From assembly GCA_905221605.1 (NCBI GenBank), contig CAJNDS010000114.1:294355-358354 (forward strand): DNA of 64,000 nucleotides, in the 5' to 3' direction. Source of the stretch: Symbiodinium natans. Lineage: Eukaryota; Sar; Dinophyceae; Suessiales; Symbiodiniaceae. This document shows, piece by piece, positions 42,813-52,308 of this stretch. The notes below the pieces were generated by a model. The model did not search any database and had not been told where the DNA came from. It saw only the letters and a program-made list of their open reading frames with translations. Numbering within the stretch: position 1 is the first letter of the stretch; each line of letters opens with the position of its first letter. The position numbers and the translations under genes were made by a program.

Positions 42813-44792
42813 AAACTTCAGAAGCCCTCGTGGACCTGTCACTTGTGGTTCGGATAGTTTCGGCGTCTCCCTTGCAGCTGCGGTCAAGTTGCCATGGTTC
42901 CGACGTCGGCTGGATGGCTTCGTTGAGGCGACTTGGGCTCGACCGCTCTCGAGCGCTGTGGCGGCGGAAAGCAGACACTAATTTACTGGATGAGGAAAGC
43001 CAGAACTACTCATACGTAAACCGAAGAAGCTAAAACTCGAGATCCTGAAGGCTGAAACCCAAAAGGATCCCTAAGCCCGACTGTGCCCGAAGCCATCAAA
43101 GCGCTGTCGAAACTTATCCCGTCCTCTCTGCGTCGCCTGACTAGGGTTGCAGGCTTAGGGCCCAGAAGTGGCTGGCTCAGGAGTGGGTTGCCTGGGCCTA
43201 AAGCCTAAAACCCCGCCAGCTAATCATCCAGGGACGACGAAACCATGCCATCGAAACCCACCTTCCTTTTGGCACCCTTTCCCAAGCTCCCAACCACGGC
43301 GCGGCAACCGGGAAGACCTCCTCCGCCATCACCCTCCTCCCCCTCAAAGAAATGGCCAGGGCTGCCAGGTCAAGGAGCGCAGTTTGCTGCGCCTGCTTGT
43401 CTTCGAACTCCTTCGGTGCATTCTTGATACTTGTAGCTTGGAAACGCATATGTTTAGGTAGTGCGCAGATTTGTTGCATGCCTCCATACTAACAAGTTTC
43501 CCGAGGTTGCTTAGCTTACCGAAGTCCCTACAAAGAACGCTAACACCCCGTCCCCCTTCTCAAAGCTCTGAGCCCTCGACTCCTAAATCCCTACTTCCAT
43601 CTACTTCCATACCAAGAACACTAGACCCTACAGCCTTAGCCCTGAACCCTAATCTAGCTGCTAGCTGTCCTCAACAGCTGGAATCGCTTCGATGTGGACT
43701 GCTGGCAAGGCCACGTGCGGGCTAGGCCTGAGCGTTTCGGGTCGGGGTTGGGGGGGTTTGGGGTTTGGGGTCAAGGGCTTTGGGTTGTTCAGGATTTGGG
43801 GTTTGGGGTTTGGGGCTTAGGGCTTAGGGGTGTTGAGAGTTTAGGTCCCCACACTGTACACCCCCAACAAATGGGGAGGCGGTGGAAATGGAGAGACAGA
43901 AGACAGTTGCAGAGCGGAAGCTCTTTTCTTAGCGTCGCGGGTCATCTTTACGAGCTCTCGCAGTCAGCCGCAGCGTTCCTGTGTTAGAGATGATTTCCAC
44001 AACCTCAGCGCCAGGAGCCCAAGGAAAGAACAACGACAAGGACTTCGGGCTGTGGATCCTGCACCGGCACAAACACTTCATGCAGCTGGCGTGCCGCGAG
44101 GGCCACGCGAGCCGTGCGGGCCGTGCCGCGCGTGCCATGTGCGTGGGTCGTGGGTGCGTGGGTGCGTGGGTGCGTGGGTGCGTGGGTGCGGGGGTGCGTG
44201 GGTTTTTGGGTGCGTGGGTGGGTGGCTGGCTGGCTGGCTGGGTGCGTGGGTTTTTGGGTGCGTGGGGTGGGTGGCTGGCTGGCTGGGTGGGTGAGTGGGT
44301 GGGTGGGCGTGTGAGTGTCCGTGTGCCTCTCTGTGCGTGCGTGTGTGCGCGCGGGTCCCGTCAAAAGGAAACCATGTTCATGTCCGCAAGTTCAAGGCTG
44401 CCTTATGGGCCTTCTTCACCTTCCTGCAACATGCCAAAGGCCCATGTCCGAGATGCCCGTACTTGAACTTCTTGCCCTTTCACCACCTTTCATGCAGCAG
44501 CGAAAGCTGCAATCCCAAGCCACGGTGACAGACAACTGGGGGAGCCAAGCAAGCGCGAGTTCGGGTCCACAGAGCCTACTATTAGTGATGAGACCGATCA
44601 ACAGCTCTCTGTCGAACTACACCCTAAATCGTAAACCCTAACCCCTAAACCCTAAACTCTAAACCCTAAACCCGCTTGGTTCGGGAAACAGGATTTTGCC
44701 TTCTCCGGATCTGGCAGCTGGGACTTGTGCAAGATGCCCTGGACGAGGCCTTCAGGGTCACAGTGGGTCGACCTCTGAAGGCTCTTTGAAAT
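42813..44792. other. No recognised gene
   Basis: Apart from the minisatellite at 44146-44345, unique sequence with a few possible minus-strand exon fragments, for example around 43,370-43,420 (EFEDKQAQQTALLDLAALA). There is a short telomere-like array at about 44,630-44,672. No family is recognisable. Confidence 0.35.
44146..44345. repeat. GGGTGCGT/GGCT minisatellite
   Basis: About 200 bp of tandem GGGTGCGTGGGTGCGT, GGCTGGCTGG and GGGTGGGTGG units. Frames through it are Trp/Gly/Val runs and are not treated as genes. Confidence 0.9.
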
Positions 44793-44908
44793 GGGGGGGT
44801 TTACGGGTTTAGGGGACCCCCAATAGAGACCCCAGAGCCCCCAAATGGTAGGATTCCCTTACAATAAGGACCCCCGGAAAGGTACCCCAAAAATTTTCGG
44901 AAACCCCC
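44793..44908. mobile_element. MITE family B copy with perfect AAAT target duplication
   Basis: A 116-bp element starts GGGGGGGTTTACGGG and ends TTTTCGGAAACCCCC. It is flanked on both sides by AAAT (44789-44792 and 44909-44912). A telomere-like array begins a few bases to the right. Confidence 0.8.
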
Positions 44909-44922
44909 AAATACCCCTAAAC

Positions 44923-46175
44923 CCTAAACCCTAAACCCAAAACCCTAAACCCTAACCCTAAAGAAGCCAAATTTCGGAACCTCCAATCAATTGGGTTCCA
45001 AGGGCTCCAGCGCCTCCTGCTTCCGGGACCGACACATCCACCCAGACGCTCCAGTAGGAAGCGTAGCGCACGGTGGCTGTAAACCACTCCGAAGGCCTGA
45101 CCATCACGTCATCCTCTTTAGGGTTTAGGGTTTAGGGTTTAGGACTCAGGATGCTTTAAATGGGATCTTCGTTTAGGGTTCAGGGTTTAGGGTTTCGGGT
45201 TTAGGGTTTAGGGTTTAGGGTTTAGGTGACCATCACGTCATCTTCCTCTAGGACTTAAGGTTATGGGGGGCAACGTCGAATTGAAGGTCGTGAACTGCTG
45301 CATTGGCCACCTCGCATTCTCGAAGAACGAGACAGGGTCCTGCCGAGGTCAGCGTCTGCAGAGCCCTTCGATCTGCAACAGCCCAGAGACTCCAAAACCC
45401 CTTAATTAAGGAATATACCTTAAATCATATTAGGGTTCCTACTATAATTTAAGGTATATTGCTTAATTAAGGGGTTTTGGAGTCTCTGGGAGCCGCTGAA
45501 ATTCGCTGAGCACGGTCCTTCAACGTCGAAGCCGGGTACTCAATCATGGACAGACCTATGAAGCCATCCCGTGAAATTCGATAGACCTCAGCGCTTGCAT
45601 GGGTACGTGGAAGGGGGTCATCTACAAGTAACGCAAGCTCGAGCTGTTGACTGCGACCCAGCCTGCAACACAAAGAACTAGTCAGACCAAAAAAGCAACA
45701 TGAACCCTAAACCCTAAACCCTAAACCCTAAACCCTAAACCCTAAATAACATCTTGAGCCGAGACTCCCAGACATCTACTTCCTCAGGGAATGACAGCAA
45801 TGCTTTCGGGCAAGAAGTTGGGGCGCGAGAGGGCTGAAAGACCGCAGGCAAACGCAGTCCTCCCCCACGGAGACCACGTCACCGGCATCTTCCACATATC
45901 CTCAGTCTTGGGTCAGCATAGCACCGGAGAGTTGAGAACTGGCACAGCAGCAGAATCCGAACCCTTGCTGCGCACATGCCAGATCCTTCATGCAAGCAGC
46001 TCTCTGCCATCCGCGAGATGCGCGTCAGAACTGTCGACTGGAGGCCTGCAAAGGGTTCACTACCAGCCTGAGAACTGGTACTTTGTGAGCCCTAACCCCT
46101 AACCCCCCAAAACCATAACCCCTAAACCCTAAACCCTGAACCCTAAAGCCGAAACCCTAAACCCTAAACCCTAAA
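44923..46175. repeat. Telomere-like arrays
   Basis: Arrays at about 44923-44962, 45116-45143, 45174-45226, 45702-45746 and 46112-46175, in both orientations. No gene recognised between them. Confidence 0.85.
45382..45490. mobile_element. Fold-back element, 44-bp arms
   Basis: The left arm 45382-45425 and right arm 45447-45490 are inverse complements with one mismatch, around a 21-bp centre. Ends read CCCAGAGACTCC and GGAGTCTCTGGG. The near-perfect arms suggest recent origin. No 4-bp duplication like those of families A and B is seen. A shorter, diverged relative (AAGGGTATATTCC.TTAA.TAAGGGG) may lie at 19,700-19,750. Confidence 0.7.
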
Positions 46176-47260
46176 CCCTGAACTTCCCTGAGCCCCATGA
46201 ACTTCCCTGAGCCCCGAACTTCCCTGAACCCTAAACCCGAAATCGTTTGCCAGCGCGGGGTCGGGTGGTGGCTCGAAGGTCTTGACCTCTCTCGATTCCT
46301 TTGAGGTAGATGTGAAATGGGGGCTCGTGGCGAAGAGGGCGTAGAGGGTTTGCAGGGCTTGCTGGGGTTCAGGATTTCAAATCAAATTCACTGGAAAAAC
46401 CCCTCCTCAATGACCCTAGAAGTCTACCCGCCCGTTTTCCAATGAAACGCGTGCGTAATGAGCTAATGAAACGGCCAACACACTCAAATCGGAAGGCGCG
46501 AAAAAAGCTTTGGAAAAAGCATTGGGTCTAAAAGACACGTGTTCTATATAATGGCCTGCAAGGAGGGGTACCGGTTTGAAAAAAGCAAGAAACAAACCAT
46601 GTCTCTGTGAACTGGCCGACGCGGGAAAGGATCAGAAAGGATGATGGAGGCGGACAAAAAACATGTTTACGATACCGGAGGCCAATAGACTCACTAGACT
46701 AAGATTTCGCTGTGTCTTTTTGAGCGCAAAAATCCCAAAATCACAACAGCTGGAAAACCCCACATAATCACCCATGCAAGCAGGGATATTTTGCTGTGCA
46801 AGTACTGGTTCCTTATTACTAAATGCTGCATTGCTACTTTTATTGCAGGAATCTTCTTCGGTTTACATTGTCCATCAGATAAGATTTCAGCACAATGTCT
46901 CTTTTGCTTGTTGAACAGAGAAATACATACTATGGATGTTCACGCCATCTACATTCTAGCCGTGTGGCATTTGTCTTTCTTTGTACTTTCTTCACCTATT
47001 TTTTGCACTCCAAAGTTACTTCTTCTTAGTGGGAACAACATGTTTAACCTGTAGCACAAATGAGTACATGAGGATCTCCCCCCCCCGGTGGGTACCGTTG
47101 GGGGGTGGGGGGGGCCGGGGGGGCCGGCCGAGCCCTGATCATAGCGAGCCAACCTTCAATAGGCCCAGATTTGGGTCTTTGTACGGTGCGTTCTAGGATG
47201 CCCAGATTAGGGTTTGGGGGTTTGAGGTTTAGGGAATTTGAGGGCACTGGGGCGTGGAGT
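46176..47260. other. No recognised gene
   Basis: Unique, moderately AT-rich sequence with open frames on both strands but no recognisable motif. A G/C homopolymer-rich patch lies at 47075-47125. Confidence 0.4.
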
Positions 47261-47269
47261 CAATATCAA

Positions 47270-48510
47270 GTGCTCTGACAGGTCTGATGGACCAAGAGGC
47301 CTGCGAATTGCGAGCCAGCCTTCAACTTTCCATTTAGGTGTTTCTGAAATCCGGGGTTACCTTATAGGGGTCCTTATCATAAGGGAATCCTACTCTTCGG
47401 GGACCTGGTGTTGGGGTCTCCGATTCTCGTAAAACCCCCATGTTGGTCTATAGGGTCCGGTTGACATCAGGGCCGCCAAAGGCCACTAAAACCCGCGACA
47501 CTCCAGGAAACCCGGCACCCCTCAGAGGGCCTATGTCCATGAAGGCGCCGTACTTTGACAGACGGCGCACCAGCCCACGCAGCTTTTGGCCGACACGGAG
47601 GGCGTCCAGGGATACCTGGGGTCACAAGGCTTTAGAGCTACCTAGTTGAACCACCTTGACAATTGGAGGATTTGATATGGGCAGCCTTGAACCGAAATTC
47701 AACAATCGCAGAACAGAGTTCTGCAAAAAGACTAGACCTGCTCGGGGAGTGCTTGGGACGACACGGGTGGGAACGCGGGGGCATGGCTCCAGAGCGTTCG
47801 CATGATCTCTGAAGCCTCCAGAACATTGAGGCGAAGTCCACAAAGGAGCAGTGCTCTGCCACGGCCATGTAGAAGTCGACAGATTCTCAAAAAGTGGGGG
47901 GGGGCCGGAGCAGCCGTGGCTACCCGTTGCATCTATGCGACTTAACTAACTTAACCCTCAACACCCTCGTAAAAACTCACCGAACCTTCACCCTGACCCT
48001 TGGAGGTTGCAGAGGGTTGGATGGGCAAATTCTTGATCCGCAGAGGCTGAGCCAACACCACCTTTCCATGCCTGCGGCTTCGGCCTCAGAACCTGAAGTT
48101 CCCGGTCACTTCTCATTCTTGCCGCGTATGCGGGAAGGACAGCGGAGGCATCTTTGTCTTGCAGATGTCGAAAGTTGCTGAAGGCAAAGGGCTGGCATGC
48201 CGCGCTCGTTGCTTGCAAGTAAAAGCGTAGGAACGCTTCGGTCGGGCAGCTTGTGTCCCAAAAGGTCCTGCAGTACATGCCCGGTCGCACGCGTGGGGCA
48301 GCGACTTCAACGCATGTGCTCTCAGGACCTCTGCCTGAGCCGCTTCTTGATCAAGAGTCTCTCTGTTCACGCACCCCGTTTGTCCCAAGCTGCGCTCTCA
48401 ACCCCCTGAACTGGGAAATCAAGAGGTTCAACTTAGGCACCTGGTCTACGAACCTCCAGTCCACCAAATCGAAACATCAATCAGGCCACACGGCTTTTCA
48501 CATCTTATAT

Positions 48511-48543
<33 letters not shown>

Positions 48544-50155
48544 GGCTGGTTGTCAAAGCTATGGTCCCTTTTTGGACCCCTATTATAAGACGGCACCTAA
48601 TATTTAGGGTACCCCAAAAGGGATCATAATTTTGACAGCCACCCATATAGATATGGGGCTTACGAGAATAGGGGACCCCTGACATAGACCCCAAATAGTA
48701 GGCTCCCCTTCTACTAAGGACTCCAACAAGGTAACCCCCCCAACATCGTAAAACCCCATATCTTATCACCCGCACTCTTTGCGTTTGAGGGACCTCCCCT
48801 GGATCCAACACGTCAACCTCGGCTTTCTCGTCGGTGCGGGAAGCCTTTTGGGACGCCTCCGCCTGGGAGGCGGGCGGCTTCTCGGATGCCTGGCGTGGGG
48901 AATGAGAACGTCCAGCCGACTTCGGTTTAGGGGGCTTGTTGCATCACCCGGGGGCCTCCAGCCGAGCCACCAGATCAGGCTTGCGGCCCGAGACCGGCAG
49001 GCCAAGGGCGCGGAGGGCGGCCTTGAGGTCCAACACCTTGGGTTGGGGGAGCTCGATGCTTCGTAAGATCTTATAAACATATTTGTAGATATATATATAT
49101 ATATGTATTTATTTATTTATTCATTTATTTCTTTATTCATATGTGTTTATTTGTTTATATATATATATACATATAATGGATTGTTACAGAACTGTTGCCT
49201 GGAAAGCAAGACATGGCCTCCCAGCCTCACATCTTGGCTTCTGGGGTTCGAGGGTCCCAATCTTGGGCATCCCCGGAGCTCTGCACTGAGCACCCCGCCG
49301 TCATCTCCCCGTACGCGGGCGCGGCGCCTGAGAACGCTGAGGACTGCGGAGGCCATCTTGGGCCGTTACGTGGAGGTTCATGGTACTTGCATTAGGGGCA
49401 CTTAAGGGGCCTTGTAAGTGGGTTATAAGTAAAGTTAATAATGGGTTCAGAAGTACCATGAACCCAAGTGCGTGACTATCTCATGCAAGGCGCCCGCTGG
49501 CTCCTCCGCTTCCCCGGCCTGTGCCACCTGACATGCGAGAGTCAGAAGAAAAAAGAGAGTTCAAGGCTTGGGGCATCTTGCTCCTGGGTTGAGGAAGTGG
49601 TATCTTGAAGTCATCTCATCTTAGGGTGACTTGCAAAGCCCTCTAAGCCTGATAGAGCTGTCGTGTCGTCGCCAGGCACCGAGAAACCCAATGACAAATT
49701 AGGGAGAATGGGAGGGCGAGAGCTACGGATCACCTGTTCAAACGTGCTCGACCTGACAAAAGTGATCTGATAGCTCATGTTCCCATCACCCTGCACCGAC
49801 GACCCGAAGCTCCGAAACCGCCCACACCACATGGCTGAAGTGACGGACACTTGAGTACATTTGGAATCTTCCAAAACCAAAAAAACCGCCAGCCTCAAGG
49901 CGTTCGATGAGCTCCTGCTTCCTCCCGGAGACCTGGCGGGAGAGTGCCGGGGACTGAGATTGTACGAGGGCACTGCCAGTGTGGTTTAGGGTTTAAAGGG
50001 TTTAGGGTTTTTAGGGTTTAGGGTTTAGGGTTTAGGGTTTAGGCTTTAGGCTTTGGAGCTGCATCTGAGGCACCGGAAGCGACAGCTGCCGCAGCTTCTC
50101 GCGGAGCTCCACGACCGTGAATTTGTCGAAGCTGGCCTCCTCCAGCTCAGATTCT
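47270..50155 (-). CDS. SAP and S1 domain protein, partial, at least six exons
   Basis: Minus-strand exons in order. About 50155 to 50074 (FTVVELREKLRQLSLP) and 49887-49932 (VSGRKQELIERLEAGG) join in phase through a GT-AG intron into one SAP motif. 48948-49036 is a second SAP motif in one exon (LKAALRALGLPVSGRK, then PDLVARLEA). A linker exon starts at 48889 (ASEKPPASQAEASQKASRTD...). 47531-47615 is the first half of an S1 domain (LRVGQKLRGLVRRLSKYGAF, then MDIG). An exon starting at 47300 continues in phase (LLVHQT). SAP motifs bind DNA and S1 domains bind RNA; proteins combining them act in nucleic-acid metabolism, often in organelles. Start, stop and localisation were not found, and some exons between are probably missing. 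The domain reading is good; the join into one gene is inferred. Confidence 0.65.
47336..47439. mobile_element. MITE family B copy, diverged left end
   Basis: A 104-bp copy ends TTCTCGTAAAACCCCC and has interior blocks GGGGTTACCTTATAGGGGTC and CTTATCATAAGGGAATCCTA. The left end (AGGTGTTTCTGAAAT) is degenerate. Flanks are ATTT (47332-47335) and ATGT (47440-47443). It lies in an intron of the SAP/S1 gene. Confidence 0.65.
48544..48644. mobile_element. MITE family A copy with perfect ATAT target duplication
   Basis: Terminal repeats GGCTGGTTGTCAAA and TTTTGACAGCCACCC, 101 bp, flanked on both sides by ATAT (48540-48543 and 48645-48648). It is inserted at the edge of a TA microsatellite (48509-48543), so part of the left ATAT could be microsatellite. 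Confidence 0.8.
48655..48757. mobile_element. MITE family B copy with perfect ATAT target duplication
   Basis: Starts GGGGCTTACGAGAATAGGGG and ends ACATCGTAAAACCCC, 103 bp, flanked on both sides by ATAT (48651-48654 and 48758-48761). It lies 10 bp from the family A copy at 48544-48644, within an intron of the SAP/S1 gene. Confidence 0.82.
49088..49172. repeat. TA/TTTA-rich microsatellite
   Basis: Compound (TA)n and (TTTA)n repeats, non-coding, in an intron of the SAP/S1 gene. Confidence 0.85.
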
Positions 50156-50427
50156 CCCCGGTGGTTCAGGGTTTAGGGTTTAGGGTTTAGGGTTTAACCC
50201 TAAACCCTAAACCCTAAACCCTAAACCCTGAACCCTAAACCCCCAGAATTCCCCAGCCCTGAGACACTTCTGCTAGACACTGCGGCAGAGGCCAGCCGTG
50301 AAGGGTCGAGGGAAGGACAATCCTCAAGTACATCACAGCTAAAGCCAGAAAAAATAATAATCGTAATAGTAATAGTAATAATAATAATCATCATAATCAT
50401 AATCATAATAATAATAATAATAACAAT

Positions 50428-50467
<40 letters not shown>

Positions 50468-51068
50468 GCCCGCCAACTTGGCCAAAACCATCTGCACAAA
50501 GCGAGGCACAAAGTGCTGCCTAGATCCGCAGATGCGAAGCTGTCCATCTTTCGCGAACAGAGATTCTCTGCTTTGCCCTGTAAAGCTGCAACTTCCACAG
50601 CACACCAATCCCTGGCGGCCCCTAGAGACATGTATGTATGTATGGCGTGACTGCACCCTGCCACAAGTGTGGGTAACACCCCTAGAGACACACGGGCCAC
50701 CGCCCCCCTACCACAAGGGCTGTCATGGGCTGCAATGGGCGATAGCCGTCACCATCTTGCACATGGACCACCCTAAACCCTAAAACCCTAAACCCTAAAA
50801 CCCTGAACCCTGAACCCTAAACCCTAAACCCTGAACCCTGAACCCTAAACCCTTACCCCTAAACCCTGAACCCTAAACCCTAAACCCTTCAGCCCAGGCC
50901 ATCTGAGCCCGACAACCTAAAACCACACGAGCCCCTCAGCCCGAGCTCCTCAAGAGGTCCGACCTCTTGAGCTGCCTGCAACACGGTGAAGGGTTTAGGG
51001 TTTAGGGTTTAGGGTTTAGGGTTTAGGGTTTAGGGTTTAGGGTTTAGGGTTTAGGGTTTAGGGTTTGA
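49982..51068. repeat. Telomere-like arrays, including a head-to-head junction
   Basis: Arrays at about 49982-50058, 50168-50240, 50772-50888 and 50994-51068. The 50168-50240 array switches orientation at about 50194: (TTTAGGG)n, then TTTAA, then (CCCTAAA)n, a head-to-head arrangement without intervening unique DNA. Confidence 0.9.
50350..50465. repeat. AAT/ATC and CA microsatellites
   Basis: Imperfect AAT/ATC trinucleotides are followed by an uninterrupted (CA)n of about 32 bp. Confidence 0.93.
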
Positions 51069-51392
51069 GGCAGCAAAGGTGAGGATGTAGTGTTTCGGGC
51101 ACTGGGGGGGGCCGAGCAGAGATCGGCTGGGGCGTAGGGGTGCCTCGGCTTGAGTGGGGTTGAGAGCTTGGAGCTGCTAAAGTTTCCCATGCTGCTCCAG
51201 ACACTGGAAGCCGCAAGACTAAATTACAAGCCATGACCATCAAAACCTACACTTGGCTGCACTCAGGAGGGCAGCTAAAAATTAAAATTTTAGCTGACTT
51301 ATTAAGAAACCCAATAAACCCAAAAAAGGAAAACCCTAAACCCTAAACCCAAAAAAGGCAAGGATCTAAAGTTACGGTAAAGTACCACAAAG

Positions 51393-51438
51393 CTACAATT
51401 CCCGAAGCTCGGCCTTCTTGCGTGCCAGAAGAGCGGTC
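51393..51438 (-). CDS. C-terminal exon, gene unknown
   Basis: An ACTGCAG|G acceptor at 51438 opens a 14-codon exon TALLARKKAELREL and then TAG. A charged helical C-terminus is all that can be said. Upstream exons may lie among the arrays to the right, for example the segment at about 51757-51840, which ends at a GTTTAGGG array. Confidence 0.35.
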
Positions 51439-51464
51439 CTGCAGTTGGAATGCTGAGACTTTAT

Positions 51465-51756
51465 CCCTAAACCCTAAACCCTAAACCCTAAACCCTAAAC
51501 CCTAAACCCTAAACCCTAGTGGGTTTTCTGACTTTTGGGAGGCGTGGGGTTCTTAGGTCGAAGGGCTCAGCTCACGTCTGAAAGCCAAAGCGCCTTTGTC
51601 GGCAGTCCGCACGACCTGCCATGGGCGCAAGAAATCCCCCCGAGAGGCTCCAGGACTTCCCACCACCACAAGTATCAGTCGGGGCATAAACTGTTAAGAC
51701 CCTAAACCCTAAACCCTAAACCCTAAACCCTAAACCCTAAACCCTAAACCCTAAAC
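51465..51756. repeat. CCCTAAA arrays
   Basis: Arrays at about 51465-51520 and 51700-51756, with unique sequence between them and no recognised gene. Confidence 0.9.
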
Positions 51757-51884
51757 CCACTTCTGGCCAAGCACTCCAGGCCTGGTCCAGTCTCCCGGAA
51801 TCCCGCGATGCGGTCGAAAGGCACCGACGACGGCCAGCCTAGGCGGATTTACAGCTTTACTGGGCATGCAATAACCCGACTTGG

Positions 51885-52035
51885 AACCCTAATTATAACC
51901 CTAATTATATAACCCTACTTAGAACCCAAATTATAACCCTAATTATATAACCCGAATTATATACATACATAACCCCAATTATATAACCCTATCAAGAACC
52001 CTTCTTATAACCCTAATTATATCCCTAGTTCTGCG
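51885..52035. repeat. AACCCTAATTATA minisatellite
   Basis: About 150 bp of diverged tandem units that combine a telomere-like AACCCTA with an AATTATA extension. The unit is distinct from the plain CCCTAAA arrays. Confidence 0.85.
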
Positions 52036-52308
52036 TATGACTCCGTCTGACTAGTACACCAGTATGTCATGACCCCGTCTTGCTTTGAGTAGGCTGGGCG
52101 TTGTTGCTGGCCAACTGACAAAGTGCACAAGGTTGCGGTACATCACACAGATTTCCTGCTCTTTGTTAGCCAGCGGTCTGTTTGCTTGGCGGTTCCTTGG
52201 CGCTTGAAGTTTTCAAGCTTTACAAGGGGACTCGGCAAGTCACCAACGTGTTAATCGAGGGCACTGAGATCAGTGGGAAAACAGGGTGCTCTGCACATCA
52301 CTGTCGGC

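Noticed and set aside
44052-44466. Trp/Gly/Val-rich frames
   Set aside because: They translate the GGGTGCGT minisatellite and have no coding evidence outside it.
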